The notes under the pieces were generated by a model. The model saw only the letters and a program-made list of their open reading frames with translations. It was not told the DNA's origin and made no database searches. The position numbers and the translations under genes are program-made. From positions 62,001-126,000 of the forward strand of contig JARCOQ010000071.1 of assembly GCA_029207755.1 (NCBI GenBank): a stretch of DNA of 64,000 nucleotides, in the 5' to 3' direction. The DNA is from Chamaea fasciata. Taxonomy: Eukaryota > Chordata > Aves > Passeriformes > Sylviidae. This document shows, in pieces, positions 26,150-36,590 of this stretch. Within the stretch, counting starts at the first letter, position 1. Every line of letters starts with the position of its first letter.

Positions 26150-26935
26150 AGGACTTAGGGCTTTGCTTTTGCCTTGGAGTCTCAGAGAGGTTTGTGCAAT
26201 CACGGCCTCCAGTTATCTGCTTTAATTAGTCCCTTGAGAGGCTTTGTCAGTAATGACACTCAGTGCACTCATTAATGCTTCAAAGCACTTCAGGTTTTTA
26301 AAGGTACTTGATGCTTCCCTTTTAAAACTGACTTTGTGAAAGGTTTGTGCCATTGTTGCCCAAATTATCTACTGTAACAAGTCCTTTGAGATTCTCAATC
26401 AGTAAAAGCACTCAGTGGGGCCCGTCAGTAATTCCGGCTACTCAAGGTTTATTCAAGGACGTTTTTTTGGCACTGAGTCTGAGAGGTTTGTGCACTCGTG
26501 GCCTCCAATTATTTGCTCTAATCAGTCCCTTGAGATTTCTACTCAGTAACAACACTCGGTGGAGCTCATTCATGCTTCAAGGTAATCGGGGTCATTTAAG
26601 CACTTCTTTTTGCCACTGAGTCTCTGAGAGGTTTGTGCAATCATGGCCCCAATTATCTGCTTTAAGGAGTCCCTTGAGAGCTGTGCACTGACACTCAGTG
26701 GGGCTCATTCATGCTTTGAGATACTCAGGGTGTTTAAGGTACTTTGGGTTTTTCCTTCCCACACTGAGTCTCTGAGAGGTTTTGGTGCAATCCTGGCCTC
26801 CAATTCTCTCCTCCAAGGACTCCATGAGGAACCTGTGTTGGGGATGGACCTCAGGGTGACCCTTTAATGCTTCCAGACACTTTGGGTTTTTCCTCTGACT
26901 TTGACTCCTGGAAAGGTTTGTGCAATCTCTTCTCA
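26150..26935 (+). repeat. Tandem array of diverged ~145 bp units at the palindrome's right edge
   Basis: Six units are anchored by variants of gagaggtttgtgcaatc at about 26186, 26338, 26481, 26625, 26775 and 26911. Spacing is 136-152 bases. Each unit also has a ctccaattatctgct variant, then agtcccttgag, cactcagtgg and cattcatgctt. The first unit belongs to the palindrome arm (its mirror is at 1-130); the rest are outside what can be compared. The array encodes nothing obvious. Confidence 0.85.
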
Positions 26936-27034
26936 GGCCCTGAGGTTCCAGGGCTCAGCACCAAATGCATCACTGGGCTCATTAGGAGAAAGCAAGTCCT
27001 GACAAACCACGGCTGTGCCTTGATTTCCTTCTGG

Positions 27035-27510
27035 CCTGGTGCAGTTCCTTAGGAAGTCTTTTTTCCTAGAGTTATGGAGAAATAGTTCAAAGAGCGTCGA
27101 AGGAATCAACACTCTTCTTTTCAAAGGGGGTATTTTTCTCTTGAGAGCAGAGGTCATTGCAGCATTCAAGTGACTGATACTGATCCAGGGTCTCTCCTAA
27201 GGAAGTCTGGCCTGGTCAGAGGAGCTGTGCCTTGAGGTCTGATCCAGTTTGGACAACCATGCTCCACATTCCCTAACCCCATCCTGCCTCTCCTCACTCA
27301 CCTGGGACCTGCTTTGCTCAGAGAACTGGGTTCACTCAGATAAAGAGAGGTTTTCTTCCTTTCTTAGCAATCAAAAACTCCTAAGTTCCAAACAATCTCC
27401 TCAATTTGTGGCAAACCCAAGGTGTCACCAAGGAGGTTCCCCTTCCCCAAGGCAGAACCATGCAAGGAATGTTTTAGACACCAACGAAGATGTACAATAA
27501 ACAAAAATTT
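27035..27510 (-). repeat. Diverged extra copy of arm sequence (matches 6235-6560 and 7224-7320)
   Basis: The block around tttttcctagagtta, the 27130-27320 stretch and the ccaaggcagaaccatgcaag block at 27446 match left-arm sequence in the same order, with about 650 bases missing between them. It is clearly more diverged than the two arms are. The following 27510-28070 shows no recognisable gene or repeat. Confidence 0.8.
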
Positions 27511-28074
27511 AGAGTCGGCTGGAGGCAGAATTAGACCAGCTCCTCAAGGACAGACAAGCTTTGAACTCCTTGCAAGTCAAAGCTCCAGGTGGGTTGTTGG
27601 GAGGTGTGTGAGTGAGGCAAGAGTGAGGGCAAGGGAAATGCAGAGAGCCCTGGAAGTGCTTCTGCGCACACAGGCTGTGGGGAAGGGCGCTGCAGCCCAG
27701 GCCTGGGCCAGGAGTGAGGCTGGATCATCATCCCAAGCTGCCCGGGGCCATGGCAAGGGGCTGTGGCCACGGACACTGGCCTGAGCCCAGTGCCTGGGCC
27801 CCTTGCCCAGGGCTGGTGTCAGTGGCCAGAGCCAGAGGGGATCCCTTGCTGGGGGCTGTGCCACGGCCACCTGCCCTGTGCTGCGCTGGCTGCTCAGGCG
27901 CCGCGGAACCAGCAGCAAACGCCGCTGCCAGGGCCAAAGGCAGCTCAGCCAGGCAGAAAGGGGCAGTGCTGGGCACTGGTTCCATGGCAGCCCTCACTGG
28001 GACAGCACACCTGGGTCACCTGTCCCGGCAATTGCCACGGAAACCTGGCTCATTGGGAATGCAATGGTGGACAA

Positions 28075-28375
28075 AGGTTTTAGGAGGGCCTGTCCCAATA
28101 GGACAAAGGGTGCTGGTTTTAAACTGAAGGAAGGGAGGTTCAGATGCGGAGAGATAAGGAAGAAATTTCTGAGCATGGGGCTGGTGATCCACCAGGACAG
28201 GCTTTCCCAGAGAGCTGGTCAGTGCCCCCTCCCTGGAAACATTCAAGTCCAGCTGGGACAGGGCTCTGAACAACCTGATCTGGTGAAAGATGTCCCTGCT
28301 CATCGCAGGCGTTTGGATGAGATGAGCACTGCAGAGCTCTTCCCATCCCAACCATTCCAGGATTGCATGGGGAGA
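28075..28375 (+). mobile_element. CR1 3' end (5'-truncated)
   Basis: Sense-strand CR1 3' UTR blocks appear in order: tggttttaaactgaa, gataaggaagaaatt, ccctccctggaaacattcaa, and a final ccaaccattccagga in place of the usual tail. No coding part remains. The GC-rich sequence on either side (27510-28070, 28380-28930) is unclassified. Confidence 0.85.
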
Positions 28376-28939
28376 AGGGGCTGCTGGCTGGACTCCATCC
28401 ACTCCCTTGACTCCTCCTTGTCTCTGCTGGAGCCCACATCCAGCAGCCAAAGCCAGCCCCTTCTCTGGCCTTTCCCCCCCTGCCCCAGGGGCTGCCAGAG
28501 CCAGGGAGGCACAGGTGACCTTGAGGCTTTGCAGGGCTCAGGCACAGCGGCTGTGCCAGAGTCAGGGCTGAGGTGTCACTCTGCGGGCTGGGGCAGAGCC
28601 CAGGCAGAAATGAGCCCTGAAGCAGCAGCTGTGCAGTGGGGGCCAGCAGGCCGGGCTGCCAAGGGAGGCTTCTGGCCATGGCCTGGAAGCAGCTGCTGCT
28701 GCCAAGGTGCCTTTGGTGCCTCAGGCTCTCCCTGGCACAGCTCCCAGCATGGCACTCTGCACTTGTGCCCGAACCCTTCGTTGTGTTGGCTTGGCCTGGG
28801 GCTTTTCCTGCAGCGGGACCTGCCCTGGTCATGGCACAGGAAAGGCAGTTCCTCATGGAGCAGGAGGCTCTGCCTGGAATGGGCTCAAACAAGTCCAACA
28901 AGGCCCTGTTTACTTCAAAATTGCTTCCTAGAGCACTAT

Positions 28940-29254
28940 ATTCTATATAATTGTTACAGCTCCTATACTGTGGAGTAAATAACTCTCTTTTTTCTATTTG
29001 CTCTGTTGTGTAAATAAATCTTTCTGTCTAATCCTGATCAGAATCAGTCATAGCTGCATTTATGGAAATATATCTGGTATTGAATCGGTAATCCTGGGGG
29101 ACAAATTGCATTGCAGTTCAATTCCACCTGTCCAGTCTTTTACACGTAAACCTTTGACAAAGTCTGGGACTAGGATTGGATCCAGCCACTCCCAGTCTCC
29201 TCTCTTAGATGGAATTTGAAAAGTCAGGCATCCTGGAGGGGTTTGAGGATCCAT
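28940..29254 (+). other. AT-rich stretch with an AATAAA signal, possible older LTR piece
   Basis: The sequence includes taaataaatctttctgtc at about 29011-29028 and runs to ggatcca just before the probable ERV LTR. It could be the R-U5 part of another LTR or part of the ERV's own upstream region. I cannot decide between these; no gene is visible. Confidence 0.3.
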
Positions 29255-29985
29255 GGTGTCTGTTGGGTGTCATTTCTCCACCTCATGACTCAGCAGGAGT
29301 TTCTCCAGTGAAGAAATGAAGCTTTTGCCTGAAGCTCCCACTCTGCCCATGACAGGAAGCTGTCAGAGTCTGTCCAAGGATGTGATATGCCTCACGACTG
29401 TCTCCAATGATTGAGGACTGAGACCCCAGACTCTGAAAGCAGCCCCTGGCCTGGCTGAGGTAGAACGCTTGCCAAGTCTCGGAGGACTGGTATGCATCTC
29501 CATGAGAGCGGAGTGCAAGAACAATGGAACTGGTCACAGTGGACTGAGCCAAGGCTGCCTGTCCAAACTGGGCTGTCCGTACTGGAGGTACGGTTTGCAG
29601 CTTGTTCCTGAGCACTCAGCCTTTACACAGCTGGTTCCTGCTTTGGCTCTGTGCCCCTTGCTTTGCTTCCCGCCTTGACCAACCTATAAAATCTCTGGAG
29701 ACGCCCGCTCACTTTTGTGATCACCCCACTGGAGAAGATCGCGTCTATAGGCATCGTTAGGCGTCGAAGACTCGACCCTCCACGTTCATAGCGATAATCC
29801 CCTTCCCCTCTTTCTCTCTCTTTCTTACTATTTTTTATTTCTCTCCCCACTATTGCATTTGTTGGCACTAAATAAAGGTGCATTTGTGATTGAGTAAACT
29901 GAGTTGTTCCCTGCTGTGTCTTTTGCGCTCTGAGATCCCTAAAACAAACCATCAGGTTCCCTGCATATATTTGCGGACCCTGACA
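29255..29985 (+). mobile_element. Probable 5' LTR of the ERV
   Basis: The element begins with TGTCTGTT (tentative) and ends with CCCTGACA. It has a TATA-like ctataaaatc at 29684, an AATAAA at 29871 and a TGT/T-rich stretch after it, in the spacing expected for U3-R-U5. A leader of about 465 bases follows before gag. The bases after the putative CA end do not give me a confident tRNA primer match. The 5' boundary is the weaker one, and there is no second LTR in the window for comparison. Confidence 0.55.
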
Positions 29986-30450
29986 TGAAATGGGCGTCAC
30001 GGACAGGATCTTGATGGACAGAGGGGTTGCGGGTTCTGTATAGTTTGTAACAGGGGAAGGACCCTCGTCTCAGCCGCACCTAGCACGCCACTTCGGTGAG
30101 CGCGGTTAGAAAGCAAGGGGGGCCAGGGAAAATTCCCGCACACTGTATACACCCAGGCGTATAGCACTCCCTGTCATCAGGATTTCACAAAAGGATCTCA
30201 TTGTGCAAAAGATGGGACTGTAGTTAGTTTTTTTTGGGTTGGTTTTTTTGGGGTAGGTTTTTTTTTTTTTTTGTGTTTTGGGCTGCTTGGTGTAGTTGAG
30301 GAGACAACCATTTGTAACTAAGGTGAACCTCCCAGGCAGTTTTGGTCTCCTCGCCCGTTCCAGGGAAGCGAAGGGAAACACAGTTTTAGCTGTGCCTTTG
30401 GTGTAACTTGAAGCGTACCTCCCTGAGAGTGGTTTTGGTCCCTGCACAAA

Positions 30451-32031
30451 ATGAGTGAAAAATATAAGAATGCATTTTATGCTTTGCTAGCCAAACATAG
30501 TGCTAGACCTTCTCCAGATGGAGAAAGGTGGGCACAGAATAATTGGTTTAACTTTGAAAAGATTGTAGATAGAATATATTCTTTGCAACATGATGCTAGA
30601 TACAAACTGGGCAGAAATAAAACCATTCTTTGCTCAGTTTTGGGGGCCTGTCTTTCGGCAGCCATAGAAACCCGTTTTGAACGGGTGAGTGAAGAAAAAG
30701 CAGTCATAGAATCCCTGCAGAATTTGGTGGAAGCTTTGCAAAAACAATTAGAACAGGAAAGAAATCAGAATTATTTGCTGCAGATTTCCCTTGCAGAAGG
30801 GCGAAGTAAAAACTTAAAATCTGCAGATTTACCCACAGAAGGAAAAACAGAAGGAAAGGAGACATACAACATTAAACAAATATACCCTCAGAAAGAATTA
30901 GTACACATGAAAAATTGTGGGGAACACTGTTGCTCCAACTTGAGACCTCTCATCAAAACAGAATACAATTATATAAATGAAGAGGATGGTGATCCCCACA
31001 TAACCACCAAAGAAATACCATACACAGCCACTGAATTAGCTAAATTAAAGAAAGAATACTCCCGCCTCCCTAGTGAATCAGAGACGAAGTATGTTTTTAG
31101 AGTTTCCCTCACAGGGAGTGACGAAATTAAATTAAGTGAACAAGAAGCAAGTGGCTACTGGGGACATGGAGTTTTCTTAACAACAGGAAACACACATGCT
31201 CCATGGTCCCTGACACAGCGTGCAGCTCACTGGGCAGGGGGGTTAAATCCCCTAGAGACGGGCGACCCTCTGGCAATAGTCGGCACCTCAGACCAACTCC
31301 TAGAAAACATACACAAAGCTGCATGCTTGCAAATGATACAGGAAAGAAAATTAATCTCTGGCTGTGAGTCGCCAATGCAACAGCCTGTCAAACCTGAGAT
31401 TATGACCCCCCTCATTTGAGGTTTGCCAGAGTCTCTTAAACCAACAGCAATTTTTCTTCAAAAAACAATAGCATCTATCTCCTCGGTAGATAGACTTGAA
31501 AGATTTCTCGGACACACAAGAGATCAAACTGGTTCCACTGACTCCACTGACTCCTCACCTTTTACAACTCCTAGCACACAATCTAACAGCAGTTATAAAC
31601 TTTGGACATGGAGTGAGGTAGCAGAGGAGTTAGTAAATTACAGTAGAAAATATGGACCAGTGAAGTACTCAGAGGACAAACCAGAAAAACCCAGAGGAGT
31701 CAGGCACATTGCTTCTCCTAATGAAAAACCAGAAAAGGGAAAACAAATTTCCAGCCGGCAGCAGCTGTGGTTGCTAGGGCTGAAAAGGGGAGTTCCACGA
31801 GAAGTAATGGATAAATTGCCGTATGATAAATCGGCTAAAATAATTTCCAATTGGCCCTGTCCCAAACCTATTGTGTGGGAATCATCCAACCAACAACCCA
31901 GTGCACCTCCTCTTCCACAAGCCTTGGGCAACCAGCCACAACATTCCCCAACACAGGTTTTAAGCAATGAGACACAGCATGCTCTCTCCCCGCTTCAGGG
32001 AAGTGAAACACACCAACCTCCTTTAAACTAG
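30451..32031 (+). pseudogene. gag: ERV gag, class III/ERVL-like, interrupted by a stop
   Basis: The open frame from ATG 30451 encodes 322 residues and stops at TGA 31417-31419. The same frame then stays open to 32031, and the residues after the stop read as a direct continuation of the capsid region, so this is a nonsense change in one gag of about 525 codons. The protein has a heptad-like segment (residues ~85-115) and a capsid-like part with GYWGHGVFLTTG and APWSLTQRAAHWAGGLNP. I see no CCHC zinc knuckle. Its absence fits ERVL-type gag rather than alpha-, beta- or gammaretroviral gag. The Ser/Pro/Gln-rich tail (31500-32031) is probably disordered. Confidence 0.85.
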
Positions 32032-32072
32032 AAACTCCGTTTCTCGATAGTGAGCGAAGAAACGGAGACTGG

Positions 32073-34256
32073 ATGTTTTTGAGGAAGCTCACAAAGGACC
32101 CGAGAACAGGGGACATATTGATTACAGCAATAGTTGGCCCCAAACAAATATTAATAACTTTTGTTGTGGACACAGGGGCCCAAATCAGTGCATTGAAAAT
32201 CACACACGCCCAAAAGTGTGGGCTTGTTCCCAGCAAAAAACGATGTTGTGTTTTAAATGCCCTAGGAACTACAGAGTCTATGAGTATCGCTCTAGTAAAA
32301 CTCACACTGCCCGGAGAAGACAACCCAATAGCTGTCCAAATGGTCATCGGAAACATTCCTGACAGTTTGTTAGGGATGGATATACTTGCTGGGAGACAAT
32401 GGGAAGACTCAGAAGGCTTTCTCTGGTCTTTCGGAGCTCCCAGCCTTAACATCAGGCTGCTACAAACAGCTCCTTCCCTACCGTTCAGCAAAATCCCTTC
32501 TGTGAAACAATATCCTTTACCCTCTGGTGCTAAAGATGGCATCAAGCCAGTCATTCAGGAATTGAAAGATCAAGGAGTAATTGTTAACACTCACAGCCCT
32601 TTTAACTCACCAATCTGGCCAGTTAAAAAACCCAATGGAAAGTGGAGACTGACAGTTGATTACAGACGGCTTAATGCCAACAGAGACCCTCTTACAGCAG
32701 CGGTCCCAAATACAGCTGAATTAATAATATCAATTCAGGAGAAAAGCTCACTCTATTACGGCAACAATAGATGTTAAAGACATGTTTTTCATGATACCCA
32801 TACAACAAGAAGATATGGACCGTTTTGTCTTTACGTGGGAGGGACAGCAATATACCTTCACACGTCTACCCCAAGGGTAGAGACACTCCCCCACTTTAGC
32901 CCACCATGCTTTAGCCCAAGAATTAGAAGAACTATCTAAACCTGACACTGTAGCTGTTTACCAATCCATAGATGATATTTTAGTGGGAGGGGAAGAAAAA
33001 GAAGTAGTGGAGGATGTTCAACAGAAAATAATTTCCCACTTAGAAAGCCTTGGTTTGCAGATCCCCTCAGAAAAATACAAAAACCTTCTCAAGAAGTGAA
33101 ATTTTGAGGCATCTGGTGGAAAGGAGGTATGACATGCATCCCACCAGACACCCTAACTTCTTTAGATCAAATCAAGATGCCTGAACCTAGAAAAGAACTC
33201 CAACAAGCTCTAGGACTATTGGTATTTTGGAGAAAACACATTCCAGATTTTTCAATTATTGCCAGACCTCTTGATGATTTGTTGAGAAAGGGAGTAAAAT
33301 GGGACTGGAGCCCTTCTCAGGAAGAAGCATTACAATTGTTGATTTTTGAAGCCACAGCTCATCAGGCCCTAGGCCCTATCCACCCAGCAGATCCTTTTCA
33401 GGTAGAATGGGGATTTGCTACCTCAGGATTGTCAGTACATATATGGCAAAGGGGTCCTGAAGGCCCAATCAGACCTGTTAGCTTCTACTCCCGTGGCTTG
33501 AAAGATGCTGAAAAAAGATTTACAACTTGGGAGAAAGGCTTATTTGTTGTTACCCAAGCTCTCATAGAAGTAGAAAAGATCACAAGAAAACAACCAATTG
33601 TGTTGAGAGGTCCCTTTAGAGTCATTAAAATAGTGATCACAGGGACTCCACCTCCTGAAGGGGTAGCACAATGAGCCTCAGTAAGGAAATGGTATGCACA
33701 AATAGAGCATTCTAATAACATCTTTTCAATTACTGAAGGCGCTGTGAAAAATTTACCAATACAAGACACAGAGAATCTGAACAGCAGCCAAGACAAACCT
33801 GCCTCAGTTCTTAAAATAGCCCCTCCCTTCTCCCCTGAGCAAACAGCACATTCATGGTTTACTGAGGCCTCAGCTAAGCGTGAAGGAAAAGTGTGGAAAT
33901 ACAGAGCTGTAGCTTTGCACACTTCTTCTGGAGAGCGGATCATTACAGAAGGGGAAGGCAGTGCCCAAACTGGGGAACTTAGAGCTGTTTGGAGTGTTTT
34001 CCAGAGGGAGGCACAAAACACCTCTCTTGTCTGTATTTACACTGACTCCTATGCTGTATATAAGGGCTGCACTGAATGGCTGCCTTTCTGGCAACAGAAT
34101 GATTGGGAAGTTAACAGAATTCCAGTGTGGCAGAAAGAAAAGTGGCAAGAAATTTTACAAATTGCAAGTCAAGGGAATTTTGCTGTAGGGTGGGTAGCCT
34201 CTCACCAGACAGATGATAATCCAGCAGGAGAATGGAATACAGAGCTGATGAATTAG
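32073..34256 (+). pseudogene. pol: ERV pol: protease, reverse transcriptase and RNase H, broken
   Basis: Protease comes first, with its active-site motif VDTGAQ near 32165 and a later LLGMDIL. RT follows from about 32500 with the primer-grip-side block PNGKWRLTVDYRRLN. Breaks seen: a frame change near 32750, a TAG at 32878-32880 just after LPQG, a TGA at 33097 with another frame change before 33129, and a TGA at 33672. The catalytic YxDD box reads SIDD (Tyr to Ser). Thumb and connection follow at 33129-33674. RNase H lies at 33830-34256, with TEAS in place of the usual TDGS, then GELRAV, YTDSYAV and ASHQ. This pol cannot be functional as it stands. Confidence 0.88.
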
Positions 34257-35152
34257 CAAAATTAAGTCCTCTGAAAAAGGATGAAATCACTGAAGATTGG
34301 GAGCACTTATTAGAATGGCTGCATGTAAAACGACAACACACAGGTACAAAAGATTTATACAAGGAAGCTCATGCCCGGGCTTGGCCCGTTACCAGAGAAA
34401 TGTGTAACACCTGCATTTCAGCCTGTGAGCAGCGTCGCAAACGGCTAGAAAGACATCCTTTAGAGGATGACCCACTACACTTGAGGACAGGTAAAGGCTT
34501 ATGGGATGCATGGCAGGTAGATTACATGGGTCCCTTTAAGCAATCAGGAGGTAAACATTTTGTGTTAGTGGGGGTTGAGATTACATCTGGATCAGTTCAA
34601 GCCGAGGCATTTAAAAGGGCTACAGGGGAAAACACTGTTAAAGCATTGCAGATATGGTTCGGGACTTTCCCAAAACCACAGGAAATTCAATCTGATAATG
34701 GGTCACACTTTACTGCTAAAGTAGTACAGGAATGGGCAAAAGGTGAAGGGATAAAATGGACTTTTCACACTCCCTATTACCCTCAAGCTAACGGAATTGT
34801 AGAAAGGACTAATGGTCTTTTAAGACGACTTCTGAAACCACAAGAGGGAGGCTGGGATGGCCGGTTGCATAAAGCTGTGCAAAGTGAAAATGAAAGATGG
34901 GGGGTAAATGGGTGCGCCAAAATTACTGCTTTTTGCCCAAATCCTCTGAGCTTAATCTCCTCACAAAGAGGACCAAATGATCCCGAAACTCCAGTTCATG
35001 ACCCGGGACACCCTGTTTTGGTAGACCTCCCTACGGTGGGAGAAGTACCACTTGTGTTGAAAACTTCTCTGAATAAAGTTGCGTGGATAGCATCTGATGC
35101 CTTAGGAAAAGAACATCGGATAAATACCCGCTGGATAATTCCATCATTTTAA
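34232..35152 (+). CDS. pol (integrase region): ERV integrase, open reading frame intact
   Basis: This 306-codon open frame overlaps the end of the RNase H frame by 25 bases in a different frame, so in the provirus it would have been the C-terminal part of pol. An HHCC zinc-binding domain is visible at residues ~30-70 (H, H, then CNTC). The catalytic triad is present as D in WQVDYMGPF, D in IQSDNGSHF and E in NGIVERTNG. A C-terminal domain ends in RINTRWIIP. All key residues are intact, unlike the rest of pol. I start it at the ATG at 34232, but that Met probably lies within pol and is not a natural start. Confidence 0.85.
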   Translation: MEYRADELAKLSPLKKDEITEDWEHLLEWLHVKRQHTGTKDLYKEAHARAWPVTREMCNTCISACEQRRKRLERHPLEDDPLHLRTGKGLWDAWQVDYMGPFKQSGGKHFVLVGVEITSGSVQAEAFKRATGENTVKALQIWFGTFPKPQEIQSDNGSHFTAKVVQEWAKGEGIKWTFHTPYYPQANGIVERTNGLLRRLLKPQEGGWDGRLHKAVQSENERWGVNGCAKITAFCPNPLSLISSQRGPNDPETPVHDPGHPVLVDLPTVGEVPLVLKTSLNKVAWIASDALGKEHRINTRWIIPSF

Positions 35153-35244
35153 TGTTCTGCCCTTAGGTGGCAGATTTTTCTGTGTTTTGCTATTGCAGGA
35201 GAACTCCGAGGGGACACTTCAAGTGACATGAAAACAAAATAACC

Positions 35245-35565
35245 ATGTTAACATTATTAATACTTCTCTGTATCCTGCCACACTCCCATGGCCAGGAGCC
35301 AGCTGAGTGGCCGTGGTCTGAAGACACTGTTAGATATCCCAGTACTCAAGAATCACATCCCAGAAGTCGTCACCTGAACCTGGCAACCTCAGGGTATCAT
35401 GGTGGTCCACGTGAGTGGGGATGGGATAAGAATGAACGGGTTACAACTCTAAATGGTACAGTTGGTTTGGGGATATTTTTGTGGGCGGATGTTGGGATCG
35501 GGATTGTGTGGGGCTGGGTGGGTGGGATGTGGTTTGATAGTAAATCAGACTTGGAGAGTTCTTGA
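35245..35565 (+). CDS. Small ORF after pol with a signal-peptide-like start
   Basis: This is 106 codons starting with a hydrophobic stretch (LTLLILLCILPHSHG) typical of a secretion signal. A short polar region follows, then a Gly/Trp/Ile-rich hydrophobic segment. It lies where env would be in a retrovirus. The 3' half, from about 35470, coincides with the transition out of ERV sequence, so the ORF may be a truncated leader fused to unrelated sequence. I do not recognise a family. ERVL elements usually lack env. It could be chance. Confidence 0.3.
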   Translation: MLTLLILLCILPHSHGQEPAEWPWSEDTVRYPSTQESHPRSRHLNLATSGYHGGPREWGWDKNERVTTLNGTVGLGIFLWADVGIGIVWGWVGGMWFDSKSDLESS

Positions 35566-35689
35566 TCACATGGACTGGGATCACATGGACTGGGATTTCA
35601 CAGGCTGGACCATCTGGATCAGAACCATAGAAACTGGGATCATCTGGACCGGGGTGGCGGCCTCGGAACGATGCGAACCGAGGCGGTCC

Positions 35690-36285
35690 CGCCCGGCCCA
35701 GGGCAACCTCCCCGTCCCTCCCAGTCCCGCCCGGGGGCGCGGCCAAAACTCCCCGCAGCGAACGCGGCGGTCCCGGAGCGATTCCGGGTCCGATCCCGGT
35801 CCCTGTTTCGGCCTCGGTCTCAGTCTCGGTCCCGGAGCGCTCCCGGTGCTGATTCCGGTCGCGGTGCCGATCTCGATCCCGGAGCGGTGCCAGTCTCGGT
35901 GCCAGTGCCGGTTCCAGTTTCAGTCCTGGTCTCAGTCTCGGTGTCGGAGCGGTGCCGGTGCCGTTTTTGGTCCCGGAGTGCTCCCAGTGCCAATCCCAGT
36001 CTTGGTCCCGGAGCGGTGCCAGTCTCGGTGCTGGTTCCGGTGCCGGTCTCGGTCTCCATCCCGGAGCGCTCCCGGTCTGGGTTCTGGCCGCAGTCCTGGA
36101 GCAGTCCTGGTGCCGGTGCCGGTTCCGAAGCGCTCCCGGCGCCGGTCCCAGTGTCGGTGTCAGTCTTGGTTCCGGTACCAGTTCTGGTGCCGGTTTCGGT
36201 GTCGGTCCCACAGTGCGGGTCCCGAAGCGGTGCCGGTCTCGGTTCCGGTCTCGGTCTCGGTCTCGGTGCCGGAGATTTTAGGGTC
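35690..36285 (+). repeat. GC-rich minisatellite (cggtcccggagcg / ggtgccggtctc family)
   Basis: Degenerate 6-12 base units (ggtgcc, ggtctc, ggtccc with ggagcg spacers) fill about 600 bases. Several frames are open on both strands only because the units contain no stop codons; the Arg/Ser/Pro-rich translations are not evidence of a gene. A related block is at 38290-38490. Confidence 0.85.
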
Positions 36286-36299
36286 TTTTGGGTGATTTT

Positions 36300-36590
36300 A
36301 AGCCAAACCGGGCCCTTTTAGGACCGCGCGTTCCCTTGACCCCGCCCATTCCCCCTCAAAATTCCCGCCGTTTCCTGGACCCCGCCCCTTTCCCCTCCCA
36401 GTTCCCGCCCTTTCTCTGACCCCGCCTCGTTCCATTCGTTCCCCGCCCTTTCATTGGCCACGCCCCTTTTCCCCGTGGGCCCCGCCCATCTGCTGGCGCG
36501 TTCCGTCCGGCGCATGCGCAGACGACCCAGAAGTGGCTCTCCCGGGTGCCGCCATCTTTGTTCCCGGTCCCCCGAGCCGGCTCCGGCGTG
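36300..36590 (+). promoter_or_regulatory. GC-box CpG-island promoter of the RAB4B-like fragment
   Basis: Repeated accccgccc/ttcccgccc boxes (Sp1- and E2F-like) are followed by a perfect NRF1-type gcgcatgcgc at 36511 and a YY1-type gccgccatcttt at 36549. The RAB4B-like exon 1 starts about 40 bases after it. The module is repeated at 38950-39090. Confidence 0.7.

Larger units (their letters stand above)
15471..26278 (-). repeat. Right arm of the large palindrome
   Basis: This is the reverse complement of 1-10758. It differs by scattered substitutions, a TA-rich 47 bp insertion around 20575-20640, and a longer C homopolymer at about 16265-16282. The arm ends around 26278 only because the left arm leaves the window at base 1; the sequence continues into further copies of the ~145 bp tandem unit. 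The near identity of the arms implies recent duplication or continuing arm-to-arm gene conversion. Confidence 0.95.

Noticed and set aside
26150..26935. CRISPR-like regular array
   Set aside because: Units are long, diverged and tandem without unique spacers, in vertebrate DNA.
27803..28978. 391-codon plus-strand ORF
   Set aside because: It runs through a CR1 3' UTR (28075-28375), which is non-coding, and has no recognisable domain.
30220..30280. T/G-rich tract in the ERV leader as a polypurine tract
   Set aside because: It lies between the 5' LTR and gag, not upstream of a 3' LTR, and is pyrimidine-rich on the coding strand.
35453..36321. Long Arg/Ser/Pro-rich ORFs in several frames
   Set aside because: They arise from a stop-free GC minisatellite; frames on both strands are equally open and the content is the repeat only.
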